A stretch of DNA of 64,000 bases from Neobacillus niacini (lineage in GTDB: Bacteria > Bacillota > Bacilli > Bacillales > Cytobacillaceae). The DNA lies in NCBI RefSeq assembly GCF_000759675.1, contig NZ_BAWM01000035.1:1-64000 (forward strand), written 5' to 3'. Both the position numbers and the translations under genes were made by a program. This document shows, one piece after another, positions 39,207 through 47,094 of the stretch. The notes beneath the pieces were generated by a model. It saw only the letters and a list, made by a program, of their open reading frames with translations, ran no database searches and was not told where the DNA came from. Positions within the stretch are counted from its first letter, which is position 1. Each line of letters begins with the position of its first letter.

Positions 39207-39962
39207 TTAGGAGTATTTATAAAAGGTTTCATCAAAATTATAAATGCATATTTGATTTCGTCCATTTTGCTTAGACTGATAAAGTGCATGATCAGCACAA
39301 TTTATAAAATCAGCGTGAGATTTGCTAGTATCAGGTGTTATACTAACAACACCGGCACTAATTGTGACTACACCATTTAATTTGGATTTGATATGTGGAA
39401 TCTTAAGTGTTTCCACTACCAAGCGTATTTCTTCAGCTATATAATAAGCATCACTCAAGTTAGTATATGGTAATATAACAGCGAATTCTTCTCCACCGAA
39501 CCTTGCAACTATATTTTGGAATCTACCAACTGTCGCATCTACTGTTGCAGCGACTTCTTTGAGACAATCATCTCCACGTAAATGTCCGTAGGTATCGTTA
39601 TATTCTTTAAAGTAATCAATATCGAAAAGAATAAGTGAAATTGGTGAATTAGATTGAACTGCAATATCCCATTTCTGCTGAAGATAATGGTCAAAGGAAC
39701 GCCGATTAGCAATTCCAGTCAAACCATCTACTTTAGATAGATACTCAAGCCTTTCATTGCTTTTTTGTAATTCCTTTTTTTGGAGGGTGAACCGATCATA
39801 AATTTTCCCCAACCACCAACCAAGAACTATATAAAAAGATGAAAAAATTATCTCAAAGGGCCCCAATTTTCTACCCTGATGAAAGATACCCTGATGTTGT
39901 ATCCACATTAATGAATTGGCTAAAACAAATAATACTCCGATAATTCTTCCTGTATATTTCAT
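39207..39962 (-). CDS. Membrane diguanylate cyclase (GGDEF)
   Basis: 251 residues. Two membrane helices (about 7-24 and 36-53) and a short coil are followed by a GGDEF domain (about 80-245) with an active-site loop GGEEF (ARFGGEEFAVIL), DxD-type metal residues in LFDIDYFKEYND, and no RxxD inhibitory site five residues before GGEEF. It should make cyclic di-GMP. The ATG at 39962 is preferred to a TTG one codon upstream; the ribosome site is weak. It is inserted between the regulator and kinase genes of one two-component system. Confidence 0.88.
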   Translation of the reverse strand: MKYTGRIIGVLFVLANSLMWIQHQGIFHQGRKLGPFEIIFSSFYIVLGWWLGKIYDRFTLQKKELQKSNERLEYLSKVDGLTGIANRRSFDHYLQQKWDIAVQSNSPISLILFDIDYFKEYNDTYGHLRGDDCLKEVAATVDATVGRFQNIVARFGGEEFAVILPYTNLSDAYYIAEEIRLVVETLKIPHIKSKLNGVVTISAGVVSITPDTSKSHADFINCADHALYQSKQNGRNQICIYNFDETFYKYS

Positions 39963-40150
39963 CAATCATCATTCCAAGTCTACAATATTAAGCACAATTC
40001 ATTTTAATCTATAGTGGGTAATCTTTCATTAACAATCTATTATATAATATAAAGCTTCTAACTATTAATATGTTAATAGGTTGTAATTTCCTAAAGAATA
40101 AAGTAAAGAACAATATAAAGAAAATGTCGGGTTGGGTGTTCAAAATTTAA

Positions 40151-40184
40151 AGCAGTGAAAGCCTCGTAAGAGAATCCACTGCTT
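40151..40184. terminator. Terminator beyond the response regulator
   Basis: AAGCAGTG and CACTGCTT arms with a long loop, then CTTT. It lies downstream of the minus-strand regulator. Confidence 0.5.
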
Positions 40185-40211
40185 CTTTATTAGGGAGATG
40201 ATAATAATTAA

Positions 40212-40907
40212 TTAAAGAGATGTTACAGGGTCTTCAGTTACCCACTTATATCCAATACCCCAAACTGTAAATAGATGGTTATCTACAGGAAAACATGCAT
40301 TTCGCAATTTCTCTCGTAGGTTTCTAATATGGGAATCGATAGTTCGATCATCAATATGTGAGTTTAATCCCCATATGGTTGACAATAAATGGTCTCGGGA
40401 AAATACTTTGTATGGATTTTTTAAAAACAGACCAATTAATGCAAATTCTTTAGGTGTAACTTGTATAGTTTGGTTTTGATATTTTAATTCAACCGATTCT
40501 TCTTTCCATTCTAACCCCTTAAATACGAGTTGTTTTTCTTTTAAATCACTTGTCCTTCTTAATAGGGCTTCAATTCTTGCTAATAATTCATCTTCGTTGA
40601 AAGGTTTTGTAACATAATCATCTGCTCCGAATTTTAACCCTTTAATGACATCAACGGTTTCATTTCTTGCCGTAAGCATAATAATTGGAACATTGGAAAA
40701 CTCCCTTATTTTTTTGCAAGTAGTCCAGCCGTCCATTTCGGGCATCATAACATCTAGGAGCACTATATCAATTTTTTCTTCTTCTAAAAAAATCAAAGCA
40801 TCTTTGCCGGATTCAACCTTTATACATTTAAAGCCGTGGGGTTCTAAATATAGTCCTAAAAGGTTAAGCATTCGGATTTCATCATCCACAAGTAATATAG
40901 TCTTCAC
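40212..40907 (-). CDS. OmpR/PhoB-family response regulator of the island regulon
   Basis: 231 residues. The receiver domain has acidic pocket VDDE, phospho-Asp in LLDVMMPEMDGW (about residue 52) and Lys in VTKPF. The winged-helix output domain ends IDSHIRNLREKLR and GIGYKW. The family binds tandem direct repeats about 11 bp apart, exactly the spacing of the CTGCA/CTTCA sites found across the island, including one 54 bp before this gene. The start is GTG after AAGGTGG. Confidence 0.92.
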   Translation of the reverse strand: MKTILLVDDEIRMLNLLGLYLEPHGFKCIKVESGKDALIFLEEEKIDIVLLDVMMPEMDGWTTCKKIREFSNVPIIMLTARNETVDVIKGLKFGADDYVTKPFNEDELLARIEALLRRTSDLKEKQLVFKGLEWKEESVELKYQNQTIQVTPKEFALIGLFLKNPYKVFSRDHLLSTIWGLNSHIDDRTIDSHIRNLREKLRNACFPVDNHLFTVWGIGYKWVTEDPVTSL

Positions 40908-40960
40908 AATTCCACCACCTTAAAAACTGTTTATATAATAATAATAATAAAAGATAAATA

Positions 40961-40976
40961 TGAAGAATGTTTGCAG
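40961..40976 (-). promoter_or_regulatory. Island regulon site 4 (before the response regulator)
   Basis: Minus strand CTGCA (40976-40972) and CTTCA (40965-40961), 11 bp apart. This implies autoregulation. Confidence 0.7.
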
Positions 40977-41048
40977 ATTATAAATATAAATAATATTATC
41001 TTTAAATTGTTAATTTTTTTTCACAAATAGGAAAAAACAAAATTAAAT

Positions 41049-41084
41049 AATGGGGCAGCTATTCTAAACGCCGCCCCATTTTAT
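41049..41084 (-). terminator. Terminator of the multicopper oxidase gene
   Basis: AATGGGGC and GCCCCATT arms with a T-rich flank on both strands. Confidence 0.65.
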
Positions 41085-41109
41085 TTAATCTTATTAATGT
41101 GATAAATAG

Positions 41110-42708
41110 TTACTCTGGTTTGTTATTAGCATTTGGATCAGGTGTAAACTTAGGTTGATAACCATAATATTTAACCATATTTACCATCCCTGCCGAAGCA
41201 TGGTGCAAATCATGACAGTGGAAAAGCCAATTCCCAGGGTTATCTGCTTCAAAAGCAACAACAAATTCATCTCCAGGTTTTAAATTTATAGTATCCTTTT
41301 CAATCGGAGATCCTTCTATTGGTTTTCCATTTTTACTTAATACTTGGAAAAAGTGTCCATGTAAATGCATCGGGTGATTGACTCCCGTTGGCGAATTGTT
41401 GATTAATTTAACTTTTACCAAGTCACCTTTTTTTACATTAATATTTTCAGAATTTGGGAAGGACTTCCCATTAATCATCCAAACATTGTCAGCATTATTC
41501 CCGTTTAGGTCCATGGTGTACTCAACGTCATATTCCTGACTAAGGATAAAATTTCCGACCTTTGCATCACCATAATTGGTGTAATTGAATAAAGGTAAAT
41601 TTTCAACTTGGTTAGTCTGGTCATTAGATTCATTATTACCTTCATATTGAATCACTGTTTTCATTCCATCTGTTCCTTCCATTTCACCATGACATTCTAG
41701 ATACCATTTGCCTGGGTTGTCAGCGGTAAACTCAATATCATATCGCTCACCTGGTGCAATAGATATTAACTGATCTTTAAGTTCTTGTGGTTCATTAAGT
41801 TCTTGTCCGTCTATCGCAACTACTTTAAAGTTATGACCATGGAGGTGGAAATTATGAGATAAGAAACCGATATTAGCTAAACGTATTCTAATTGTTTCTC
41901 CTTCTTTTACTTTTAATGGTTCAATTGCACCTCCGCTCTTCCCATTTATAGTGAATATATTGTAATTATTCATGTCATGTCCCATGCTCTGACTTCCACT
42001 TTTAGAGTTATGTTGATCTTCTGGACTTTCACTATCATCCATTCCGCTCATATTACTATGCTCCATTTCATTCATATCTCTCATGGATGAATCTGATTCT
42101 TCTGGATTGGTTGCCCATTCATCTAACATAAGAGTATAATCTCGGTCATATGTTTTTACTTTTGGTTCGACAATAAAAGAGCCGTAAAGTCCCTTATCTA
42201 ATTGATTTACCGCTTCTTGATGGGTATGGTACATATACGTTCCAGGAAATGATGCAGTAAATTCATAAGTAAAGGTTTCACCTGGCTGAACAGCATTTTG
42301 GGTTACACCGGGTATTCCATCCATCTCATTTTGCAAAGGAATACCATGCCAGTGAATAGAAACAGGGTCGGGTAATTCATTTATTAAATTAATGGTAACC
42401 TTTTCTCCTTCCTTGACACGTATTTGCGAGCCAGGAACAGAACCATTAAATGTCCATGCATCTACTTTTACTTCATTGTTCAATTGATGTGTTGCTTCTT
42501 TGGCTACAATCGTAAATTTATTTCCTGTTAATATTTCGAAGCTAGTAGTTTGTAACCCTTTGTTTTTATTGTCCTTGCCATTTTCTTCTGCTGTTGCTTG
42601 ATCCATATTTTCATGATCTTTGTTATCCATTTTACCGGTTAGATCTGATGAACATGCTGCCAAAATGATTACAATAAATGTCAATATAGCAGTTAGTTTA
42701 AGCTTCAT
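41110..42708 (-). CDS. Multicopper oxidase, lipoprotein, CopA/CueO-like
   Basis: 532 residues. The lipobox LAAC (Cys19) means export and lipidation. Copper motifs are HWHG, YHTH, a third-domain HLHGH repeat, HPMHLHGHFFQV and the type-1 signature HCHDLHHASAGM. A Met/His-rich insert (MRDMNEMEHSNMSGMDD...MGHDMNN, about residues 202-240) resembles the copper-gathering regions of cuprous oxidases, so it probably oxidises Cu(I) to the less toxic Cu(II) outside the membrane. AGGAGG-type site and a regulon site lie directly upstream. Confidence 0.92.
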   Translation of the reverse strand: MKLKLTAILTFIVIILAACSSDLTGKMDNKDHENMDQATAEENGKDNKNKGLQTTSFEILTGNKFTIVAKEATHQLNNEVKVDAWTFNGSVPGSQIRVKEGEKVTINLINELPDPVSIHWHGIPLQNEMDGIPGVTQNAVQPGETFTYEFTASFPGTYMYHTHQEAVNQLDKGLYGSFIVEPKVKTYDRDYTLMLDEWATNPEESDSSMRDMNEMEHSNMSGMDDSESPEDQHNSKSGSQSMGHDMNNYNIFTINGKSGGAIEPLKVKEGETIRIRLANIGFLSHNFHLHGHNFKVVAIDGQELNEPQELKDQLISIAPGERYDIEFTADNPGKWYLECHGEMEGTDGMKTVIQYEGNNESNDQTNQVENLPLFNYTNYGDAKVGNFILSQEYDVEYTMDLNGNNADNVWMINGKSFPNSENINVKKGDLVKVKLINNSPTGVNHPMHLHGHFFQVLSKNGKPIEGSPIEKDTINLKPGDEFVVAFEADNPGNWLFHCHDLHHASAGMVNMVKYYGYQPKFTPDPNANNKPE

Positions 42709-42757
42709 TAGTTATCCTCCAAAATTTAATTTATTTTGATTTCGGAATCTATTCTAA

Positions 42758-42772
42758 TGAAGATTTTTGCAG
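42758..42772 (-). promoter_or_regulatory. Island regulon site 5 (before the multicopper oxidase)
   Basis: Minus strand CTGCA (42772-42768) and CTTCA (42762-42758), here 10 bp apart, 50 bp before the start. Confidence 0.6.
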
Positions 42773-42864
42773 AAAATATGGATATCAACGATTTAAATCA
42801 CTTAGATGGGTGAAAATTTAGTTAAGTTCACAAAAAATTCAAATGTTGCAAAACGCAAAGCTAA

Positions 42865-42880
42865 CTCCATAATTTCTGCA
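42865..42880 (+). promoter_or_regulatory. Island regulon site 6 (before the YdhK-like gene)
   Basis: CTCCA (42865) and CTGCA (42876), 11 bp apart, 58 bp before the start. Confidence 0.7.
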
Positions 42881-42937
42881 CATTTTTGTGCTAATGTATA
42901 AAAGGGTTAAATAAATGATAAAGGAGTAGTTATTTAA

Positions 42938-43525
42938 ATGTTCAAAAAAAATAATAAAAAACCTGTTTTCATATTATTGTTAGCGGCCCTTTTCTTGATT
43001 TTAGGAGCATGCTCAAATCCTAATAATGAATCAGGGGAAAAAACAGAAGATACTGAATCAAACGAGAGCACACACGGTGCTCACTCTAATATGAACCACT
43101 CAGGCTCAAGCGAGGTACCTGAAGGTTTGAAGGCAGCTGAGAATCCAAAGTATGAAGTAGGTACTCAAGCAATTATTGAATCAGATCACATGGAAGGTAT
43201 GAAGGGTGCTGAAGCAACGATTGTAGGTGCGTATGACACTACTGTTTATACTATTTCTTATACTCCATCTAATGGTGGGGAAAAAGTGGAAAACCATAAA
43301 TGGGTAATTCACCAGGAAATTCAAAATGCTGGTGACGAACCGTTTAAACCTGGCTCAGAAGTAACGATAAATGCTGAGCATATGGAAGGTATGGATGGAG
43401 TAACAGCTGAAATTGATTCAGCAGAAGCAACAACGGTGTATATGGTTGATTTTACTACTACAGACGGAGAAGAAGTTACAAATCATAAATGGGTAACAGA
43501 AAGTGAATTATCACCGACTAAATAG
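42938..43525 (+). CDS. YdhK-like lipoprotein with two DUF1541 repeats
   Basis: 195 residues. Lipobox LGAC (about residue 25), a His-rich spacer (HGAHSNMNHSG), then two DUF1541 copies (about 68-123 and 131-190), each with a DHMEGM/EHMEGM and an NHKWV element. The regular His-Met pairs suggest copper binding at the cell surface. Divergent from the multicopper oxidase with a regulon site for each. A terminator follows. Confidence 0.85.
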   Translation: MFKKNNKKPVFILLLAALFLILGACSNPNNESGEKTEDTESNESTHGAHSNMNHSGSSEVPEGLKAAENPKYEVGTQAIIESDHMEGMKGAEATIVGAYDTTVYTISYTPSNGGEKVENHKWVIHQEIQNAGDEPFKPGSEVTINAEHMEGMDGVTAEIDSAEATTVYMVDFTTTDGEEVTNHKWVTESELSPTK

Positions 43526-43552
43526 TTATTAGAAAGTATATTTTGTAACATT

Positions 43553-43588
43553 CAAAGAGCTTATCATATAAAAAGATAAGCTCTTTTT
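43553..43588 (+). terminator. Terminator of the YdhK-like gene
   Basis: AAAGAGCTTATC and GATAAGCTCTTT arms, then T-run. Confidence 0.85.
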
Positions 43589-43687
43589 ACTTAGGTGAAA
43601 AGCAGTGTTAAAATTAATATATTGTAATAATCCTAAATATTTATTATAGATAAGTATTAGGAAAAAATAATACAGGGGGAGATTAAC

Positions 43688-43873
43688 ATGGTTACTGAGG
43701 GTAAAAAAGTTAAGATTTCGGTAAATGGAGGTATAGGTTTTGGGGCAAAGTTGAACCCAAAACAATTAATGACAATCGCAAAATATTTAACTCCGATACC
43801 ACTTAACATCGGCTCACCACAACCAACAGGACAACCTGTATAAGCAACTCTTAGAGTAAAAGGATCAGCCTTA
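43688..43873 (+). pseudogene. Broken siroheme/Fe-S protein paralogue with inverted middle part
   Basis: From a good start (GGGGGAG before ATG 43688) the plus strand encodes the first 34 or so residues of a paralogue of the 30535 gene (KVKISVNGGIGFGAKLNPKQL). At about 43789 homology jumps to the minus strand: 43789-43873 read backwards gives ADPFTLRVAYTGCPVGCGEPMLSGIGV, the Cys-motif part of the same family. The region between and the C-terminus are missing. This is an inversion plus deletion, not a frameshift. Confidence 0.85.
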
Positions 43874-44297
43874 AAAAGTATAATATATTCGCAACAGCTG
43901 GCCCAAGACCTTTGATTTTTATGCCGTCTAGCGTTCGAATCTCCTCTATAACTTTCTCGGAACTGGATGTTTCTAGACAAGCTTTTAAAAACCGCCCAAA
44001 TGCTTTTTTGTTCTGAATATTTTCATAGATATCAGGGATACGTAATTTTGGTTTCCAATAAAAAGCATGGGCTGCACCTTCAAACACTTGTTTTTGCTCA
44101 GAAATAGCTGTAACAACCATTTCTAGACTTGAGCCTTTGAAATCATTACCGAATGTATCCTCTTCTATTTCCTTTATTAGCTCTATTAACCATTTACGAA
44201 TTGTTCTAAAGGCCTTCAACCGACCATTACTATGTAGAAACCAAGTATGATAAACAGATTCTGGGTCTTTTTTATATAACTCTATTATTGGCTTCAT
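43874..44297 (-). pseudogene. Helix-hairpin-helix protein, C-terminus truncated
   Basis: The first 141 or so residues of a soluble protein starting at an ATG with AAGGA. Near the end TLDGIKIKGLGPAVANILYFL is a helix-hairpin-helix like those of DNA glycosylases. It then runs into the inverted siroheme-protein fragment and stops at 43851. The family is not recognised beyond the HhH. The damage shares its breakpoint with the neighbouring pseudogene, so one rearrangement broke both. Confidence 0.6.
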
Positions 44298-44393
44298 TAT
44301 GAATCATTCCTTCTAAAAGATATTTATCAACATTTTTCATTATATTGTGTTTTTGTAATGGAAGGATATGACAAATATCATAACGAATGCAAA

Positions 44394-44423
44394 AAAGGTT
44401 TGGTTAGATTACCAAACCTTTTA
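44394..44423. terminator. Bidirectional terminator beyond the 85-residue protein gene
   Basis: AAAAGGTTTGGT and ACCAAACCTTTT arms with a six-base loop. Confidence 0.8.
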
Positions 44424-44441
44424 GAAGAGTCACCTCAAATA

Positions 44442-44699
44442 TTAAAATCTGTTCATCATATTTTCACTATTCATTCCTTCTTGATTGTTTCTGTCCATCA
44501 TTCCCCCATCTTTATGGCAAGAATTGTACATTTCTTGTAGATCTTCTTTTGATGAATCCGGATGCATTTCCTGCATAAAGGGTAGCATTTTTTCAAAGCT
44601 ATTACCATCTCCAGGGTTGTTAGTTCCCGCTGCAAATACAGCTGTTCCTGCTCCAAGGATCAAGGCTGAACTTAATATTCCTATTGCCCATTTTTTCAT
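44442..44699 (-). CDS. Small secreted Met/His-containing protein
   Basis: 85 residues. The signal peptide (about 1-24) ends AVFA. The mature part of about 60 residues has Met/His pairs MLPFMQEMHPD and CHKDGGMMD, and a Met-rich tail, with one Cys, features of an extracytoplasmic copper-binding peptide. AAGGAG precedes the ATG, and a regulon site lies 48 bp upstream. No named family recognised. Confidence 0.7.
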   Translation of the reverse strand: MKKWAIGILSSALILGAGTAVFAAGTNNPGDGNSFEKMLPFMQEMHPDSSKEDLQEMYNSCHKDGGMMDRNNQEGMNSENMMNRF

Positions 44700-44746
44700 T
44701 TCTTACAACTCCTTTCTTTTATTACCTTCATCATATAATAAGAGTT

Positions 44747-44762
44747 TGCAGAAAGAATGAAA
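44747..44762 (-). promoter_or_regulatory. Island regulon site 7 (before the small secreted protein)
   Basis: Minus strand TTTCA (44762-44758) and CTGCA (44751-44747), 11 bp apart. Confidence 0.6.
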
Positions 44763-44979
44763 ATCTAGTGTAGATATTGTGAAGATTTACTTTTAGTTCT
44801 TGATGAGTTATTAGATAGAATATTAAGACAAACTGGGTTTTTTGTTGTAAAAATATAATGATAACCATACAATAAAATAAAAGTTGGTCTGAGTAAATTT
44901 ATTAGGTTAAAGGAAAATTGAATTTATGTATATTAATATATTTATAACTCGCCTTTAATTAATCTAATGAGGTGATAGT

Positions 44980-45348
44980 GTGTGTGTTCCTAATAATTTT
45001 ATTGAACAACAAGCTTATGATATGTACGAAAAGATAAAGAAAAATTCTGTATACAATTTTATAAGGGTAGATTATTCTGGAGGTAGCAATCAAGGGTCTC
45101 ATTCACAAGGTGATAACACGAGGAATGGGTTGGCATTAATTACCAGAGTAGTCCTAGAAGATAAGGATGGAACTCTATATACAATTGAACCTAATCCTAA
45201 TGGGGTAAGGTTTGCAAAAGGCGAAATCACTTATAAAGATTACAAAAAACTGCAAAAAAGGGAAACAGTGAATGGAATTGCTACATTCTTTGGAATTCTT
45301 GTTTTTTTTAGCGGATTGATGCATTTCTTAATGAAGGTTTTTGCCTAA
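44980..45348 (+). CDS. Unrecognised protein with C-terminal membrane helix
   Basis: 122 residues. A soluble beta-rich part (LALITRVVLEDKDGTLYTIEPNPNGVRF near 50-78) is followed by a membrane helix at about 99-119 that ends the protein. The start is a GTG behind GAGGTGA. No regulon site is visible upstream. The function is unknown. Confidence 0.6.
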   Translation: MCVPNNFIEQQAYDMYEKIKKNSVYNFIRVDYSGGSNQGSHSQGDNTRNGLALITRVVLEDKDGTLYTIEPNPNGVRFAKGEITYKDYKKLQKRETVNGIATFFGILVFFSGLMHFLMKVFA

Positions 45349-45474
45349 AATAAAAGCGGAAAAAAAACACGCCGATATCTAATAAGCTTCTAGATGCCCA
45401 TAGGACATTTATTCCTGTTATTGTAAGTGTTAAAATACAAAATGCTTTCTTAGATTTTCATAATGAAAGGAAAA

Positions 45475-45518
45475 CACCAGTAAATACAAGATTTAAACTC
45501 TTGTATTTACTGGTGTTT
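45475..45518. terminator. Strong bidirectional terminator
   Basis: CACCAGTAAATACAAG and CTTGTATTTACTGGTG, 16 perfect pairs, with A-run and T-rich sequence on either side. Confidence 0.85.
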
Positions 45519-45525
45519 TGTGATT

Positions 45526-45570
45526 TTATTTAGCTGAAAGTTCAATTTCAGTTACCCATTTGTGATGGGA
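45526..45570 (-). pseudogene. Remnant of a second YdhK-like gene
   Basis: On the minus strand the last 14 codons read SHHKWVTEIELSAK then stop, matching the end of the YdhK-like protein at 42938 (NHKWVTESELSPTK). A ribosome site (GGAGG near 45596) and a regulon half-site further upstream remain, but the body of the gene is deleted. Confidence 0.7.
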
Positions 45571-45618
45571 ACTTTTTCTCCTTTAACTTATTACCTCCAC
45601 ATAGTACAACAAAATATG

Positions 45619-45634
45619 TGCAGAATCTAAGGTG
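45619..45634 (-). promoter_or_regulatory. Island regulon site 8 (before the ydhK remnant)
   Basis: Minus strand CTGCA at 45623-45619; the partner half-site 11 bp upstream (CACCT) is poor. Confidence 0.45.
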
Positions 45635-45732
45635 AACACCCCCATTTAATCATTTCTAAAATTTTACTGTTCACTATATTTTAAGTAATAATGCTAACTT
45701 TTTCACAAAACTGTCAATTTTCCAGTCTGTTT

Positions 45733-45748
45733 CTTCAAAGTTTCTGCA
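45733..45748 (+). promoter_or_regulatory. Island regulon site 9 (before the propeller lipoprotein)
   Basis: CTTCA (45733) and CTGCA (45744), 11 bp apart. Confidence 0.7.
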
Positions 45749-45794
45749 CAATTATTTACTATAGTTAACTTATTAAAGTTAAGGAGTGTATTAA

Positions 45795-46934
45795 ATGAAA
45801 AAATTTATTCTGGTTAGCTTATTTTTCCTTGTTAGCATCTTTTAGCAGCCTGTGAGGCTGCATCGAATAATGAATCGAAAGGCACCACGACATAACCCGA
45901 AAAGAGCACACAATCAGAAAAAGATGAATCGGAAAAAGAAAAAGCTGCCTTCATTTATACAGCTGAACTTGATGCCATTACCAAAGTAGATGCAACTAGC
46001 AATAAAACAATTAAACCATAGAAGTTGAAGGTTCCGTTCATAATGTTCAAATATCTCCAGATGGCAAAACATTAGGTGCTACTGTTGTTCCTGGAACAGG
46101 AGGACATGGCGGGCAAGAATGTATCGAATGTACCCATGAAGGACAAGAGGAAGGACATGGGGAGCATGAAAGCGGCTATGAAGGAGAACATGGTCAAACA
46201 AAGGGCTTAGCTCTATTCTATGATGCTGAAACAAACCAATTAAGTAAGAAAGTTGAAGTAGGGGCTCATCCAGCTCATATAGTATTCACGGAAAATATGA
46301 AATATGCATTAGTAACAAACAACGAAGACAATAACGTTTCCATAATTGATTTAGCATCTTATAAGGTAATCCAAAATATAACAACCGGAAAAGGCCCACA
46401 TGGATTCCGAATCGCAGCAGATAGCAAAACCGCTTACATTGCTAATATTGTGAGGACACTGTAAGTGTCATTGATTTAGATGGTATAAAAGAAAGTAAAA
46501 AAATTGTAGTGGGCAATACACCTGTTACAACTAGTGTTACACCTGACGGAAAAACATTAGTTGCAACTTTAAATGCGGAAAATTCATTAGCAATTATTGA
46601 TTTAGCCACTGATAAGGTTCAAAAGGTTCAAGTTGGTGAAGGTCCTGCCCAAGTTTATTTACAATCCGAAGGGAAAGATGCTTTTGTTGCAAATCAGGGA
46701 ACACCTGAAAAACCATCAGATAGTGTCTCAAAAATGGATCTTGAAACCAAAAAAGTAGTTTCAACCAATAAGGTTGGAAAAGGTGCCCATGGAATTGTTA
46801 CAAGTAATGATAATCAATTTGTTTATGTGACAAATATGTATGATAATACTGTGAGTGTCATTAATAATGAAGACAATACAGTTATTGCAACTGTAAATAT
46901 AGGTGCGGAACCGAATGGGATTACTATAAAATAA
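45795..46934 (+). pseudogene. YVTN/YncE-like beta-propeller lipoprotein, frameshifted
   Basis: The gene starts well (AAGGAG, ATG 45795) and would give a lipoprotein with LAAC, an acidic linker, a His-rich stretch and a propeller of YVTN repeats (ALVTNNEDNNVSIIDL, YVTNMYDNTVSVIN). It is broken at least four times: a lost base near 45841 in the T-run before the lipobox, a TAA near 45892, a frameshift near 46019, and another near 46451. The last 141 residues (46509-46934) remain open. It still has its regulon site. Decay is more likely than four sequencing errors, but both are possible. Confidence 0.8.
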
Positions 46935-47094
46935 TCGAATATGTAAAAATAGGAGGCGATTCGGCTCCTTGAAATATAGGGCAAGAATATCATTACTTAA
47001 TATTTTGTGACAAAAGTAAGCCGCACATTTTTGCAAAAAGAAAAGATGGTATACTAGTTTTGTAGACAGAAAGGAAAAGGAAGTGAGACGTTTT

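Noticed and set aside
43657-43980. 107-codon minus-strand frame containing the Cys motif
   Set aside because: It is a composite of the inverted fragment and antisense sequence, not a gene; described as a rearranged pseudogene instead.
44358-44540. 60-codon plus-strand frame
   Set aside because: It runs through a terminator and opposite the secreted small protein with its strong signals.
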